Positions 15,201-24,649 of a DNA stretch of 64,000 bases are shown here, piece after piece. The first letter of the stretch is position 1; each line of letters begins with the position of its first letter. The stretch comes from Plectrocnemia conspersa. Lineage: Eukaryota; Arthropoda; Insecta; Trichoptera; Polycentropodidae. The notes below the pieces were generated by a model. It was given only the letters and a program-made list of their open reading frames with translations, did no database searches and was not told where the DNA came from. Made by a program: the position numbers and the translations under genes. The stretch covers positions 620,001 to 684,000 of the forward strand of contig VTFK01000117.1 of the NCBI GenBank assembly GCA_009617715.1, in the 5' to 3' direction.

Positions 15201-18200
15201 ACATAATAATTAAATTATATTGATACATATAGAATAATTAAAATATACCCAGATAGGTAATGCTGGCGTTTTTAATCTAGAACCAGGTGGTTGCCAATCA
15301 GTATCCTGTTGATCTGCATTCCCTTTGTACACCAAAAATCCCACTGTACTTCTCGATAATACGCCATATTGAGGTAATGCCTACAATCGAGAAATAATTA
15401 ATGAGATATTTATATGATCATATTAATATAATATACTACATATTAATTAAAATCATGTTACATAATGGTCTTCGTCTCCTACATAGATAACCCCGTTATG
15501 CAAGTAGGGTGTAGCTCTTCCGGTAAGTAGCAGCATCACTAAATTAATAGAGCCTTCCACTTGGGCAGATATTAAATGGCTGCTTTTGTTATCCAAGTCT
15601 TTTTTCACGCTATACGTTTAATAAACATGTAATTAAATCTACGTTAGGATATAACGGAGTGACCCAAAAAATTAGGTCAATATTTTATTCAATTTTATAA
15701 TTAAACAACCAATATTAAAAACTAAGCAAATTATATTTTACTGAAATTTTTAACATTTTATTAATTTTAATAATGTTTACCTATATTCAATTTTATTTTT
15801 ATCTTAGGCTTAATTAAAAAATTTAATAAGTTTTTTAAGTTTTGACACAAGTGTGTTAGTCAAAATAACAACTCACTTTTGCAGCCCTCTTGTTAAAACA
15901 GCAGCATAAAGAAGCAACAATGCTCCGAATCCAAGTGAATCGTCGTCAAACTAAAAGTATTATTCAATTATATTTCATACATATTTTCATTATTCTTTTT
16001 AATGCTTTACCAAATAGAGATATGTTTTGATGCATATCTGAAGATCTTCTAGCCTGCTGAACTCGAACAAATGTAGCTGCGTTAAAATCAAAATATATAT
16101 TTAAATTTTCTCGGTCTACAAATGGAAAATTCTTGTTTCTCACGCTAACATTCTCGCGTACCTTTTCTGTGACAGCGTCTTGGTAATAGGAATGCGAGTG
16201 CTGTACGTGCACAATGTCTTGGGGCAGAGCGACCACGCACTTCTTTTGCTCACCGACCTTCCAAAGAATTTCACTTATAGCAACACACAACGCCTCTTGT
16301 TGGCGTTTCTCGTCCGGGCGCAAGAGACTTGAATATATAATAATAAAATTCTTAAAATTCCTTACACTAATGTGTGTGGTGGACCATTATAAATAAAAAC
16401 GCTTACAATTCGTTCGATAGGGACTTTCCTTTGGAGTCTCTTGGTCTCGAGTCGAATAACATTTGTTTTAAAAGATGAGCGCCTAGAACCGTTAGCAAAC
16501 CTCTAGTGGTGTTCCTGGGAGCCGAAGGACACCATCCTTTTATCGCCAACGATGTCCTAAACCACTCTCCTCTTGGTGGACAGTTGGACGAACCAAAAAC
16601 GATTTGCCTCAAATCCTGTTAATGTTGTTAATATGTGTAAGAATTGCATATATTACATACTACATAAGTAGTTAAAAAAATTTGTAACCGTAAAATATAA
16701 TTTTCTAGAAGATGTACATAAATATCTTTATTATCTGTCGTAGTTGCGGGGTTGCAAGCAATTACATAATTTATTAAAATTTAGAGGTTATTCTAACGAC
16801 CATTTTGAACATACATTTGCATTATTAACAAGAAAATTTTACGGACCACCTATCCCGAGACGTTAATCGTCCACAAGTACCACTAAATACTACTCTTTGT
16901 TTGGAAAGGCCCGCGCTAGACAATACATTTTACCCTGCGCATAATTATTGACCCTCTACTCTTTGATTACCGACCGCCGGAATGGCCATTTGGAATGTTT
17001 CTATTTTAAGGCGTAAACACGTTTCGTGAGTGTGTTCATGCTTACAAATATCTTTATCTGCGATTTTCCAGTAATCAGTAACTCAAATAAAATGCTGATT
17101 AAGCCAAATATATAGAACCAAAACAAGACATTTATTTTGATAACGCGTGTGTAAGGATTGTGTATATCCAAATACAATTTTCGGATTTTAATTGAAATCA
17201 TTCTGAACTACAATTAAATATAATTAATATTTTAATCTTATTTGCTTTTTAAATATTATATAAAAATATATATTTGAAAGGAAAGGAATAGTGTAATATT
17301 TTCAATTTTTTCAAAATTATTGAATTTCGCTTTAAATTGCTTCACAACATTTTTAATTACGAGGAACATAATGTTTAACGCTAATATATTTTAATATACG
17401 GGAAATGCTTAATACTCTATTTTTATAATTTACTTTAAGTGTATTATAAGTTATTAAAAAGCTTTTATTGAGTTTATCATATTAAATAAATATTTATCTT
17501 TACCTTGTATTTTAAGATTCCAATCATTGAGTTTCGAATTCAAGTCGGGTCATATTTATAAATTAAATAACCACTCTTTGTTTGTTAATTGTTGGTAACT
17601 ATAATTTTATACATTTTCTAATAACTCTAAAATCTCCATAAAGACTCGACTTCTGCTAAACCAACATAAGTGCATAACAAAAGCTCCTTATTATTATCCT
17701 CATTTTCCATTATAAGTAGGCGTCTCTGAAGGGTACTGCCTCGTATAGAATTAACTGTTTTAAAGCAAAGTTTTTGCATTGAGTCTCTTGAACATAAAAC
17801 TAGTAAGTGGATAATGCAGTGGTATGATAAAAAGTTTGGATAATTATTATCTTGCTGGCATAAAAAAAAAATCAATAATGCGACCAAATATAAATGTAGC
17901 ACCGTTATAAATATGAAAAAAAATTATAAAGTGAATTTAAACTGTATATATGTATATAGTATGTATAACTTAAGGAGTAATTATTTTACTGAAAAATCTT
18001 TTAATAACATCAAAATAAATAACATCAATTGTACAAGTATCCATCACGTTTGTTTATTTATCAAATTGTAAGGAAAATGCTACACATATATTTATTTATA
18101 TCCATTTTTAGTTGACATATTATAGTATTTATCGAAAGTTGTATATCTTTTATTTGATCAATTACATGTTTGTATTTTTTTAAATCTGATACGACTGAAT

Positions 18201-18991
18201 CTGCAGCCCCCAAAACAATTCTTAAATGCATTTTTTTATTATTTTTAACACATTCTCTAAAATGCAACGGTAACAATAAATTAACTTTTAAACCTTAAAA
18301 TTTTGTTTTGGGTATTTTAGTATTTTTTAGATGTTATGTTTCATATTTGAAGTGCATTGTCTGAAAATGTCGTTCAAAATTATTTTTTTTCGCCATCAAT
18401 ACAGTTGAAGTGAATATTAAGCAATACCATTTATCCTAAGTCATATTATAATTTCGTGTTTTAATTTTTCGTGGTAATGATATCAATGTTTTCATTTTTT
18501 TATTAAGCTCACTATGGCTTAAAAAAATTGAATTTTTCTTTACAATTGTTAGTTGTTATCTGCAGTGAAAAGTTTGATAATAAAAACATGGCAAATAGCT
18601 TATTAAATATATTTAAGCTTCTTACATAATGACGATGTTCAAAGTATGTGCAAGAGTATATCCCTATATATCAGGGATACATCAGCACAAATAATACTTT
18701 GATTGTCTTTTAGATGTTTTTATGTTACATTTATTTTGATTCATTTTAAAAATGAAGCAAATATCGACTTAAAATCATGCCGCGATTGACTGGTTATAAC
18801 CAAATTTACATTATTTTTTTTTTATATATAAATATTTTATTATACTAACTAGATCACAAACTTTTTTAACCACCACAAATAATTAATTATGATACTCACC
18901 ATTGCTTCTTCTTCTGTAATAGCAGCACCGCCTGTAACTGGCAACCTCGACCCTAGAAGACCATGAGTGTTTCTAGCATACAGGATTTTTT
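12168..18991 (-). CDS. MINDY4B: MINDY-4B-like inactive deubiquitinase, nine 3' exons, 5' end unresolved
   Basis: Multi-exon minus-strand gene. Exons in transcript order: 18991-18900, 16615-16407, 16327-16011, 15950-15877, 15609-15462, 15380-15249, 15070-14991, 12433-12299, 12234-12168, giving about 417 codons. All internal boundaries read GT..AG. Seven of eight junction phases agree; 16011/15950 is +1 out. Family landmarks seen in order: LRQIVFGSSN, GLLTVLGAHLLKQMLF, ALCVAISEILWKVG, GFGALLLLYAAVLTRGL, LVMLLLTGRATPYLHNG, GVLSRSTVGFLVY, GSRLKTPALPIW, SYCMSHFGIMF, FDLHYYT, IHTKWQEARVTWTG. These match the MINDY-3/-4 catalytic domain, which trims Lys48-linked ubiquitin. The nucleophile motif GGPCGVL reads NTTRGLL (Arg codon 16502-16504), while the His of the SHF block is kept. 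Cys-less MINDY-4B members are known, so a pseudo-deubiquitinase role, perhaps ubiquitin binding, is inferred. The N-terminus must lie beyond 18,991, since the first exon found starts with two bases of a split codon. Confidence 0.85.
12299..12433 (-). CDS. MINDY-4B-like gene, penultimate exon
   Basis: Acceptor TTTTTTCAG; one base completes Arg, then FDLHYYTCGGCQVFLSVDTR, then SHHEGGSATKDD and a LEKLIHT end; donor GTATAG after AA. FDLxYY followed by a strand with xVDTR is the C-terminal block of MINDY-4 family proteins. The intron upstream is about 2.56 kb and carries a copy of a dispersed repeat (13,100-13,430). Confidence 0.85.
13100..13430 (+). repeat. Uncharacterised dispersed repeat, copy 1
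   Basis: Shares with 16,745-16,985 an ordered series of blocks: a GGGGTT segment, GTTATTCTAAC, TACGGACCAC, CCCGAAACGTTA, AAGTACC, TTTGTTTGGAAAGG, GCTAGACAAT and TTACCGA. It lies in the last large intron of the MINDY gene. No coding potential was recognised. The reverse complement of the 5' part (GTTAGAATAAC...GGTCAAAACC) faintly resembles a tRNA-like head. Confidence 0.55.
14991..15070 (-). CDS. MINDY-4B-like gene, exon with the conserved histidine block
   Basis: Acceptor ATTTCCAG, donor GTATAT. Encodes VSYCMSHFGIMFNTNRELLR then NYHAER plus AG. The CxxSHFxxxF block carries the family's catalytic His, which is retained although the Cys is lost. The NTNRELLRNY stretch matches the following helix in MINDY-4/-4B. 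Confidence 0.88.
15249..15380 (-). CDS. MINDY-4B-like gene, LKTPALPIW exon
   Basis: Exactly 44 codons, phase 0 at both ends. Acceptor CGATTGTAG; donor TGG then GTATAT. Encodes ALPQYGVLSRSTVGFLVYKG and, at its end, PGSRLKTPALPIW. Matches the family pattern G(I/V)L(T/S)RSxVGFL followed by GxxLKTPxxPIW, the strands bordering the catalytic His. Confidence 0.88.
15462..15609 (-). CDS. MINDY-4B-like gene, LLLTGRA exon
   Basis: Acceptor CGTATAG, donor GTAACA. One base completes the Asn codon; then VKKDLDNKSSHLISAQVEG and SINLVMLLLTGRATPYLHNG lead to IYVGDEDHY. The LLLTGRA block is diagnostic of the MINDY-3/-4 group, as is the preceding region where a Gly/His-rich turn normally occurs. Confidence 0.85.
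15877..15950 (-). CDS. MINDY-4B-like gene, GALLLLYAAVLTRG exon
   Basis: Acceptor ATACTTTTAG, donor GTGAGT, 74 nt. The only frame without an early stop encodes FDDDSLGFGALLLLYAAVLT then RGLQ, matching the family block GxGxxLLLxxxxLSRG. It begins at a full codon, which conflicts with the single base left over from the preceding exon. The intervening intron is only 60 nt. Confidence 0.75.
16011..16327 (-). CDS. MINDY-4B-like gene, central exon
   Basis: Acceptor ATATTCAAG; the first base completes the Phe codon of the previous exon. Encodes LLRPDEKRQQEALCVAISEI, LWKVGEQKKCVVALPQD and, later, ENLNIYFDFNAATFVRVQQ. The first part matches the helix that follows the catalytic Cys helix in the family (LVLALADILWRAG-like). 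The later part matches the EKLTLHS...LVTFLQQ region. The best donor (TATTTG then GTAAAG) leaves one extra base and does not match the phase of the next exon. Confidence 0.75.
16407..16615 (-). CDS. MINDY-4B-like gene, exon with degenerate catalytic motif
   Basis: Acceptor TTAACAG, donor GTAAGC, 69 codons plus two bases. Encodes DLRQIVFGSSNCPPRGEWFR, an AIKGWCPSAPR linker and NTTRGLLTVLGAHLLKQMLF. In active MINDY-3/-4 proteins the helix begins GGPCGVLAAVQ with the nucleophilic Cys. Here that position is Arg (AGA at 16502-16504), and the oxyanion-side residues are also changed. The hydrophobic pattern of the helix is kept, so the fold is probably intact. Confidence 0.85.
16745..16985 (+). repeat. 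Uncharacterised dispersed repeat, copy 2
   Basis: Collinear with copy 1 at 13,100-13,430 over about 240 bp. The best blocks are TTACGGACCAC, CCCGAGACGTTAATC, CTTTGTTTGGAAAGGC, GCTAGACAATACATTTTAC and GATTACCGACCGCCGG. It lies just upstream of the exon carrying the degenerate catalytic motif, inside the intron that also holds the hAT remnant. It looks like a non-autonomous element or SINE tail. Confidence 0.55.
17627..18396 (-). mobile_element. Decayed hAT transposon, Buster/ZBED type, in a MINDY intron
   Basis: Three pieces on the minus strand in transposase order. 18396-18334 encodes MAKKNNFERHFQTMHFKYET, the end of a BED-type zinc finger (xLxRHFxxxHxKY). 18276-18061 encodes a helix-rich piece with DIQLSINTI and INKYMCSIFL, like the region before the first catalytic Asp of these transposases. 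17840-17627 encodes KTVNSIRGSTLQRRL and, further on, ELLLCTYVGLAEVESLWRF, matching xVNxIRxxxLxHRxF...LLLHTEVRWLSRGxVLxRFxEL. Frameshifts and stops separate the pieces. It lies between the MINDY exons 18,900 and 16,615, in the same orientation as the host gene. Confidence 0.65.
18900..18991 (-). CDS. MINDY-4B-like gene, most 5' exon assigned
   Basis: Acceptor is a pyrimidine-rich tract ending in TTTCTATTTAG. The exon begins with AA completing a split codon, then encodes KILYARNTHGLLGSRLPVTG followed by GAAITEEEAM, and ends at ATG before a strong GTGAGT donor. The TEEEAM end joins in phase 0 to DLRQIVFGSS, the usual run into the MINDY-4 catalytic domain (a short helix, then LRxxVFGSS). The preceding exon must end in phase 1. 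Confidence 0.75.
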
Positions 18992-20335
18992 CTAAATAGA
19001 AAAATACACACACTACTAAAATTGTGTTATTGTACAGAGTCGGTGTATGAGAAAGAGTATGGATATGGAATAAATCAAAATTTGGCATTTCAAATGTATG
19101 CAAATCACGAGAAAGTATGACAAAAATTTAATTCGAATCCGAACCTCAGACTAAGGTGTATTATCTAAACTAATTATCTTTAAACATATATAGTCCAATT
19201 AAATTAGACAGTCTAACATCATATAATCACGCTACGTTGTATATATATACATATATGTAGAGCTAATTACATACATATTCAGATATACGTATGTAGGCAG
19301 TGTATTCCAATTAAGCGCACACAGCAGATGAAGCGTCACGTGACGATTTTGTATACCTGACAGACAATGCCAGATATTTAGATAGTTTCAATGCGAAACA
19401 CGTTTAACCGTGTTCGAAACTAAATTGAGTATTCTATTATGCCAATATACACAAGTGAATACTGAGTAAAACATGTGTATGTAAATAAAATAGATATATA
19501 AAAAATATAGACATTTTAATATCCACTATTCGAAATTATGACAAATACTATCCAAATGATTTTACGTGACAAGCTCTTAATTTTTATATATACTGTATGT
19601 ACATTTATAAACTTAATGTTATTAAATATATATAATATATACTAACGCTACATATTTTTTTAATTAAATGAAAATTACATACGTACTTCTGTTATATAAC
19701 CCACAGTCAAACGTTACTGACGCAACTCGGATATTTATATTTTACTTGACAAGTTTCCCTAATGCTTCATTAGGGCATAGATACAAAATAGTAACATTTA
19801 GATATATACATACATACATACATAAATCTCCTGACGATGCTAAAAACATATTAGGCGAAAACTAGAGAAAACTCCAAGCAATTTAACACAACGATCAAAT
19901 ACTTTTAGTACGCTTTTATCCGCGGGGCAGATAGGAGATTAGATAACAATTTTGATTATAATGTTTTTGATATAAAAGCCAAAATTATTACTAAACTTTT
20001 TTAAAAATTGCTTTTTATAATACACCTTACGTTGAAAATACAAATTTATTTATTAAAAAATCATCAAATTTATTTAAAATAAACTTGGTTTTTAATGGGA
20101 TCTGATATTATTCTTGTAAAGATATCTGAAAAGTCAAAAGGCTCACTTTTTATTAGAAGGATATTTATTTAAATCTAAATACATCCTACTTATATGATTT
20201 GATAATACAAATTTTACACAAAAAGATTTTTTGCTGAAAACTTGTTTGCCCTAGGCAAATACCTTATTAAGGCTATTTAATCTGCTCGCCAAGTATCAAA
20301 TGTCTCGCGATCTTTTGTCCTCGCCAGAATAACCT

Positions 20336-20355
20336 ACGAAACAAGCTTGTTTCGT
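20336..20355. repeat. Perfect 20-bp palindrome
   Basis: ACGAAACAAGCTTGTTTCGT reads identically on both strands with no spacer. It could be a dimeric protein binding site or a short foldback. No partner copy was seen. Confidence 0.7.
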
Positions 20356-21349
20356 TACTTTTGAATTTTTCCCTCTAATCATGAACAATGTGACATTCAA
20401 GCTTTCATGCAAGCGCGTTTTGTATTGTCATACGTTTTTGTTATTTTTGCGAAAAGTAAACATTACGTAATGTTTGCTGTACGAGAGATATTATCAAAGA
20501 TTAAAAGAACATATAAAATACATCTACGGAGTCACAGGATCTGTTTCTTAACTATATCTCTTAAGATGGGAATAGATATCGCTTCGCGTATAGTGCCCCT
20601 GGGATGCGACCTCGCTAAGCTACATTTCATCTCGTGTATCTTGTATGATGTTTTTAATGTAATAGTATATGTCTTTACTTATTATAGTATGATACATCTA
20701 AAGAAGTAGGAGTTTATTTAGAAACATCGAATAGAGTGTGGACTATATTATATAACATATAAAACAATACTTATTTATGCAGAAAATCTTTGATGCAATG
20801 ACTTTATTTTAAATAAATATTATTTAGAAGACGCATTGCTTATTACTTTAAACTTTTAAAAAGTAGCGTTAAAAATTGATTTTTCAATAATTAATATATA
20901 TATATATATAATAATTGTAATTTTGTTTTAAATATATTTTAATATAATCAACATTTATTTTTTTACAATAATGTGTATGCATTAAATGAAATGCTTTTTG
21001 CTAAAACATATATTGTAAGAACGTATTATCAATTAAAATGATTATTTTAATTATTATTGCTTATAAAATTAAAATATGTACATGCTTTAAAAAACAATAA
21101 GTTGAAATATTCTACTATGAGAAACAAATAGTTAGATATTAAGGTTTCTAGTACACATTGTATTGAAATAAGGAATTGCCGGTAAGGTCAATAAATTCTC
21201 CTGAACCGTAATATAAGATAATTGACGATAGCTTTATCAACATAAATCATACCGACTGAGAATTTGCCATCATTTGATTAGTAGCTTAGAATGGGATGTA
21301 TGATGAATGAATATAATCTTAGCTATACTATCATAGTTATACAATATAC

Positions 21350-21560
21350 ATATATGGGCGTATTCGACGCTCCATGAAACACCCAAAGATTTAAGCTTTC
21401 ATTTCGACGCGCCCCAATTCGAAAGCTCGAAAAGGAGCTTAATTCTCAAAAAAAATCAAAGTTTACTTTATCGATTGTCGAAATCGGGTTAAAAGCGTTT
21501 CTGCAGATTAAAAGTTCAGTTACAACGGGTAGTGCCAATTTTATTTATTTTTTATCGCTT
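21350..21560. promoter_or_regulatory. GC-richer island
   Basis: GACGCTCC, TTTCGACGCGCCCC and TCGAAAGCTCGAAAAGGAGC stretches stand out from AT-rich flanks. A possible SINE head follows at 21,720. No gene recognised. Confidence 0.2.
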
Positions 21561-21719
21561 CTCTATTTTGTCCGATGGACAAAGTTGCAGCAGTTGCTAA
21601 TTAATATTAAAACGGTTAAGAGTTTGTTTTCGGGACGAAAAGGGTGGAAATAAATCGCAGCTGTTATTCGAGAGATAAAAGTTGCAGTTTAGTATAAGCG
21701 CGCAAGTTCAAAATGCATT

Positions 21720-21805
21720 ATCCGTAGCCGGTTTAAATCCCGCAACCTGTGGTTGCATTTCCTCTCAAAGTTTACCGGCGCAGATGCTGTGAATCACGCA
21801 GTACT
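21720..21805 (-). repeat. tRNA-like SINE head, probable family copy
   Basis: The reverse complement holds a GCGCCGGTAAACTTTGAGAG stretch followed by CAGGTTGCGGGATTTAAACC, similar to the A- and B-box regions of copies A and B. The body is not clearly alignable. Confidence 0.35.
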
Positions 21806-22554
21806 ATAACTGTAGTTAAGTAATACAAATATAAAAGCTTGGTTATAATTTTAAAATTTAGCAACAGACCATATTGAACTACTATAAAAATAATTTTACA
21901 ATATCTTAGTTACTATAAAAATAATAGAAGAGTTTAGAACTGTGTTCATAACTGTGTATTGATATCAATCTAGTTCTGTTTTTTTCAATGTAACAAGCAA
22001 ACAAAAATATTTTGATGGCTTTTACAATTTATTGATTTATTTTAAAGTTACATATGAATTTACATTCTACAAAAAAAATGTGTAATGCATGATCGCATTT
22101 AAGCAAAAAATATGATTAGTTACAGGACAATAAATTATGTCCCTTATACAACCTATAAAAACGTACGATTGCATATTCATATTAAAAAGTTATTTGGAAC
22201 AATGCATAAAAATAAACTGATAGACTATAAAACTATCCGGATCGTAGCGTTTGGGGGCTAAGTTTGCCAAGACAAAGTTTGTTGTTATTTAATTTATATG
22301 TTGTGCAAAAATTAGGATGTGTTGTCCATGGGTTGCACCCGTAAGCTTCAGGTGTTTTGAAGTAGGGTTTTTCTGGACTCCGAGCGTCAAACTGGACCAA
22401 CATATGCGAAGAGAAAAGCGGTGGCTTCTATGATCTTCGCTGGTCTAAAGTTAGGTCGGACTTCTTTTGGTCAACGTCTAAGTTAAAGATCTCTTAAAGA
22501 TGGACTTGCCTTGGACTCCAAATTAGAAAATATCTCTGAGAAAAAAGGTTTTCA

Positions 22555-22615
22555 GATGAAAAGTCCCTGACTATCGACCTAAAGGTCTTGGGTTCAAATC
22601 TCACATACAACCTTG
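22555..22615 (+). repeat. tRNA-like B-box region, probable SINE head
   Basis: CTGACTATCGACC then AAAGGTCTTGGGTTCAAATC followed by TCACATACAACC resembles the anticodon arm and T-arm of a tRNA-derived head, in plus orientation, unlike the other copies here. Confidence 0.35.
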
Positions 22616-24333
22616 GCGTTTTTAAAAAAATTCTACCGTATCTGTGAAATCATAATTAGTGATTATTATATAATTATAATTCCAATTGATCATCATAAAT
22701 TAACTTATTCTCATGGATAAATATCGTATTGATTAATTAAAATCAAGCTAGGTCGTACAAATCAAGTAATAAAAACTCTAATATTTAGCTAAATTAGTCT
22801 ATAGATAATATATTATATTAATGTAATATAAAAAAATGTCTGAGTGGAAGTAATGAAAAGAGTCTTGTTTGCCTGTGTTTCAATATTTTATATATATGGC
22901 CCCATTAATAATATTTTTTGTTTTCTGCCTTTTTTGATAAGTAGACAAATTACAGAAAATTTGTGAGTTTTTTTCGTGGTAAGTCTAAATACGACGAATA
23001 TTTTAATCCTTTTTAATTTATAGTGGGTACATTATTACTTAAGCCGCTAAAATGTTTCTCACGGTATTGCTCCATTTTAACCAATAAACCAATTTTTTCT
23101 TAAGCGGCTTGATATACAAAACAAACTAGCTTTTTTAGGATTGCATAATATGAGTTAATCCCTTAAATTGAACAGATACAAGCACAAAATCCCAAAGCAC
23201 ATTTTGCTTTATAAATTTTAGAGCTAATTCTAAAAGTATTATTCTTAGTACTGTTCCTTCAGTTTCTTATCCAAATTAAAAAGATTTTAGTTTTTTTTAG
23301 TAACTTAAAACTAATAAAATATTATAAATAAAAGTATAAACATAGTTAAAAAAAGATTTAACTTGAAAAACATATGTTTGTGTTCTAAAAATACGAAAAT
23401 GTATTAATCCAAAGTAACAGGTTTTTTTAGTAACACTATAAATACATTTGACGAAAAAAAATCCGGACCTGAAAAACACGTATTTTTTTCCGGAAGGCTT
23501 TATTTATATGGTCTTATATAAGATGTGATGACGAAGAGAGTTAATACCTACAACATGTACATACACTTTCATACAACACATAAAAATCAGACGATTTAAG
23601 CACCGACGAGATATTTTCGTGTTCTATATAATATAATGTTGAGCTTTAGCGTATTTTTTAAATTAGTAAATGTTACATGTTTTTTAGCTATTTAAGAATA
23701 TTTACCATGTGACAGTTAAGCTTCTATTACTTAGATTTTTTCGTTGTTTAAGTAAATCTTGTAAAGACAACTATTCCAGAAAGTGTTCTAAAAAAATATA
23801 TTATAATTAAGGCGAATGCCTCATTGCTATAATTATTTACTGACTTTCTTAATTATGACGCTCAGTCAAGTATATATAAGAAGTATGAAATAGTATCTAG
23901 TCACAATAGTATGAAAGTTATGTTAGCATAAATGATTTAAAATCAGTGAATTTATGTATTTTTATTTTTGGCAGTGTTATTAGTTCATATCCGAGTTGTT
24001 CTTAGTAAATTATAGTTATATCATTACTGTTTTCTATATACTGATTTTTTTAATTATTAGAAAGAAACACATGTTCTGGTCTTAAATCTTGTAAATATGA
24101 TTCAATATTAACAAATAATACAATTTTCTCGAAATCATTATATAAAATTTATGATCTTTTCTTTTTATTTATATTTAAATTATAAATGAATATTTAGAGG
24201 TTATTTGGATATTTTATCACAATTTAAAACCTTTTCATTTAATCAATACTGACATATATTATTGTTTATATATTATATATATATACAATATTTTACTTTT
24301 GCTCTAATATCATGTTATTCCAATGCTATAACA

Positions 24334-24649
24334 TTAATCCAGTAAATAAATTTCCACACAGTATACTTTACGTTGAATGTTTAATAGCAAAATGTTACAA
24401 TAATTAATCATTTTTTTATATATGATTTGAACGTACAAGTATATGACTATATGACAAAACATCCTCGGGAGAATTTTCCCATGTTCGTCGAACAATAACT
24501 TTTTCCATCCGACGTCATGCACGTACACCGAAGTTGCTAACCTTGTTTTAAAGTGTTTCGCCATAAGTTTTACACATAAATACATACTACTTCCGGCCCG
24601 TGGCAATATCCATTTTTCATATAACACATCGGACGCCGTTTGATGGGAA
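24334..24649 (-). other. Open reading stretch, possible exon
   Basis: An acceptor-like ACTTTTTAG is followed by an open frame of about 105 codons, of which the first 65-70 have raised GC. It reads SHQTASDVLYEKWILPRAGS, then SMYLC, and further on VYVHDVGWKKLLFDEHGK. The acceptor phase would accept the phase-2 end of the exon at 46,088. No donor joining to the exon at 18,991 in frame was found, and the protein is not recognised. It may be chance. Confidence 0.2.

Noticed and set aside
16214..16396. Plus-strand frame overlapping the MINDY exon
   Set aside because: Antisense shadow of the well-supported exon at 16,011-16,327.
19330..19440. Possible small minus-strand exon ending at CTGTCAG then GTATAC
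   Set aside because: All three frames between the candidate acceptor and donor contain stops.
20407..20709. 100-codon plus-strand frame
   Set aside because: Hydrophobic but without a recognisable family, and its GC-richer part seems better explained by non-coding sequence around the 20-bp palindrome.
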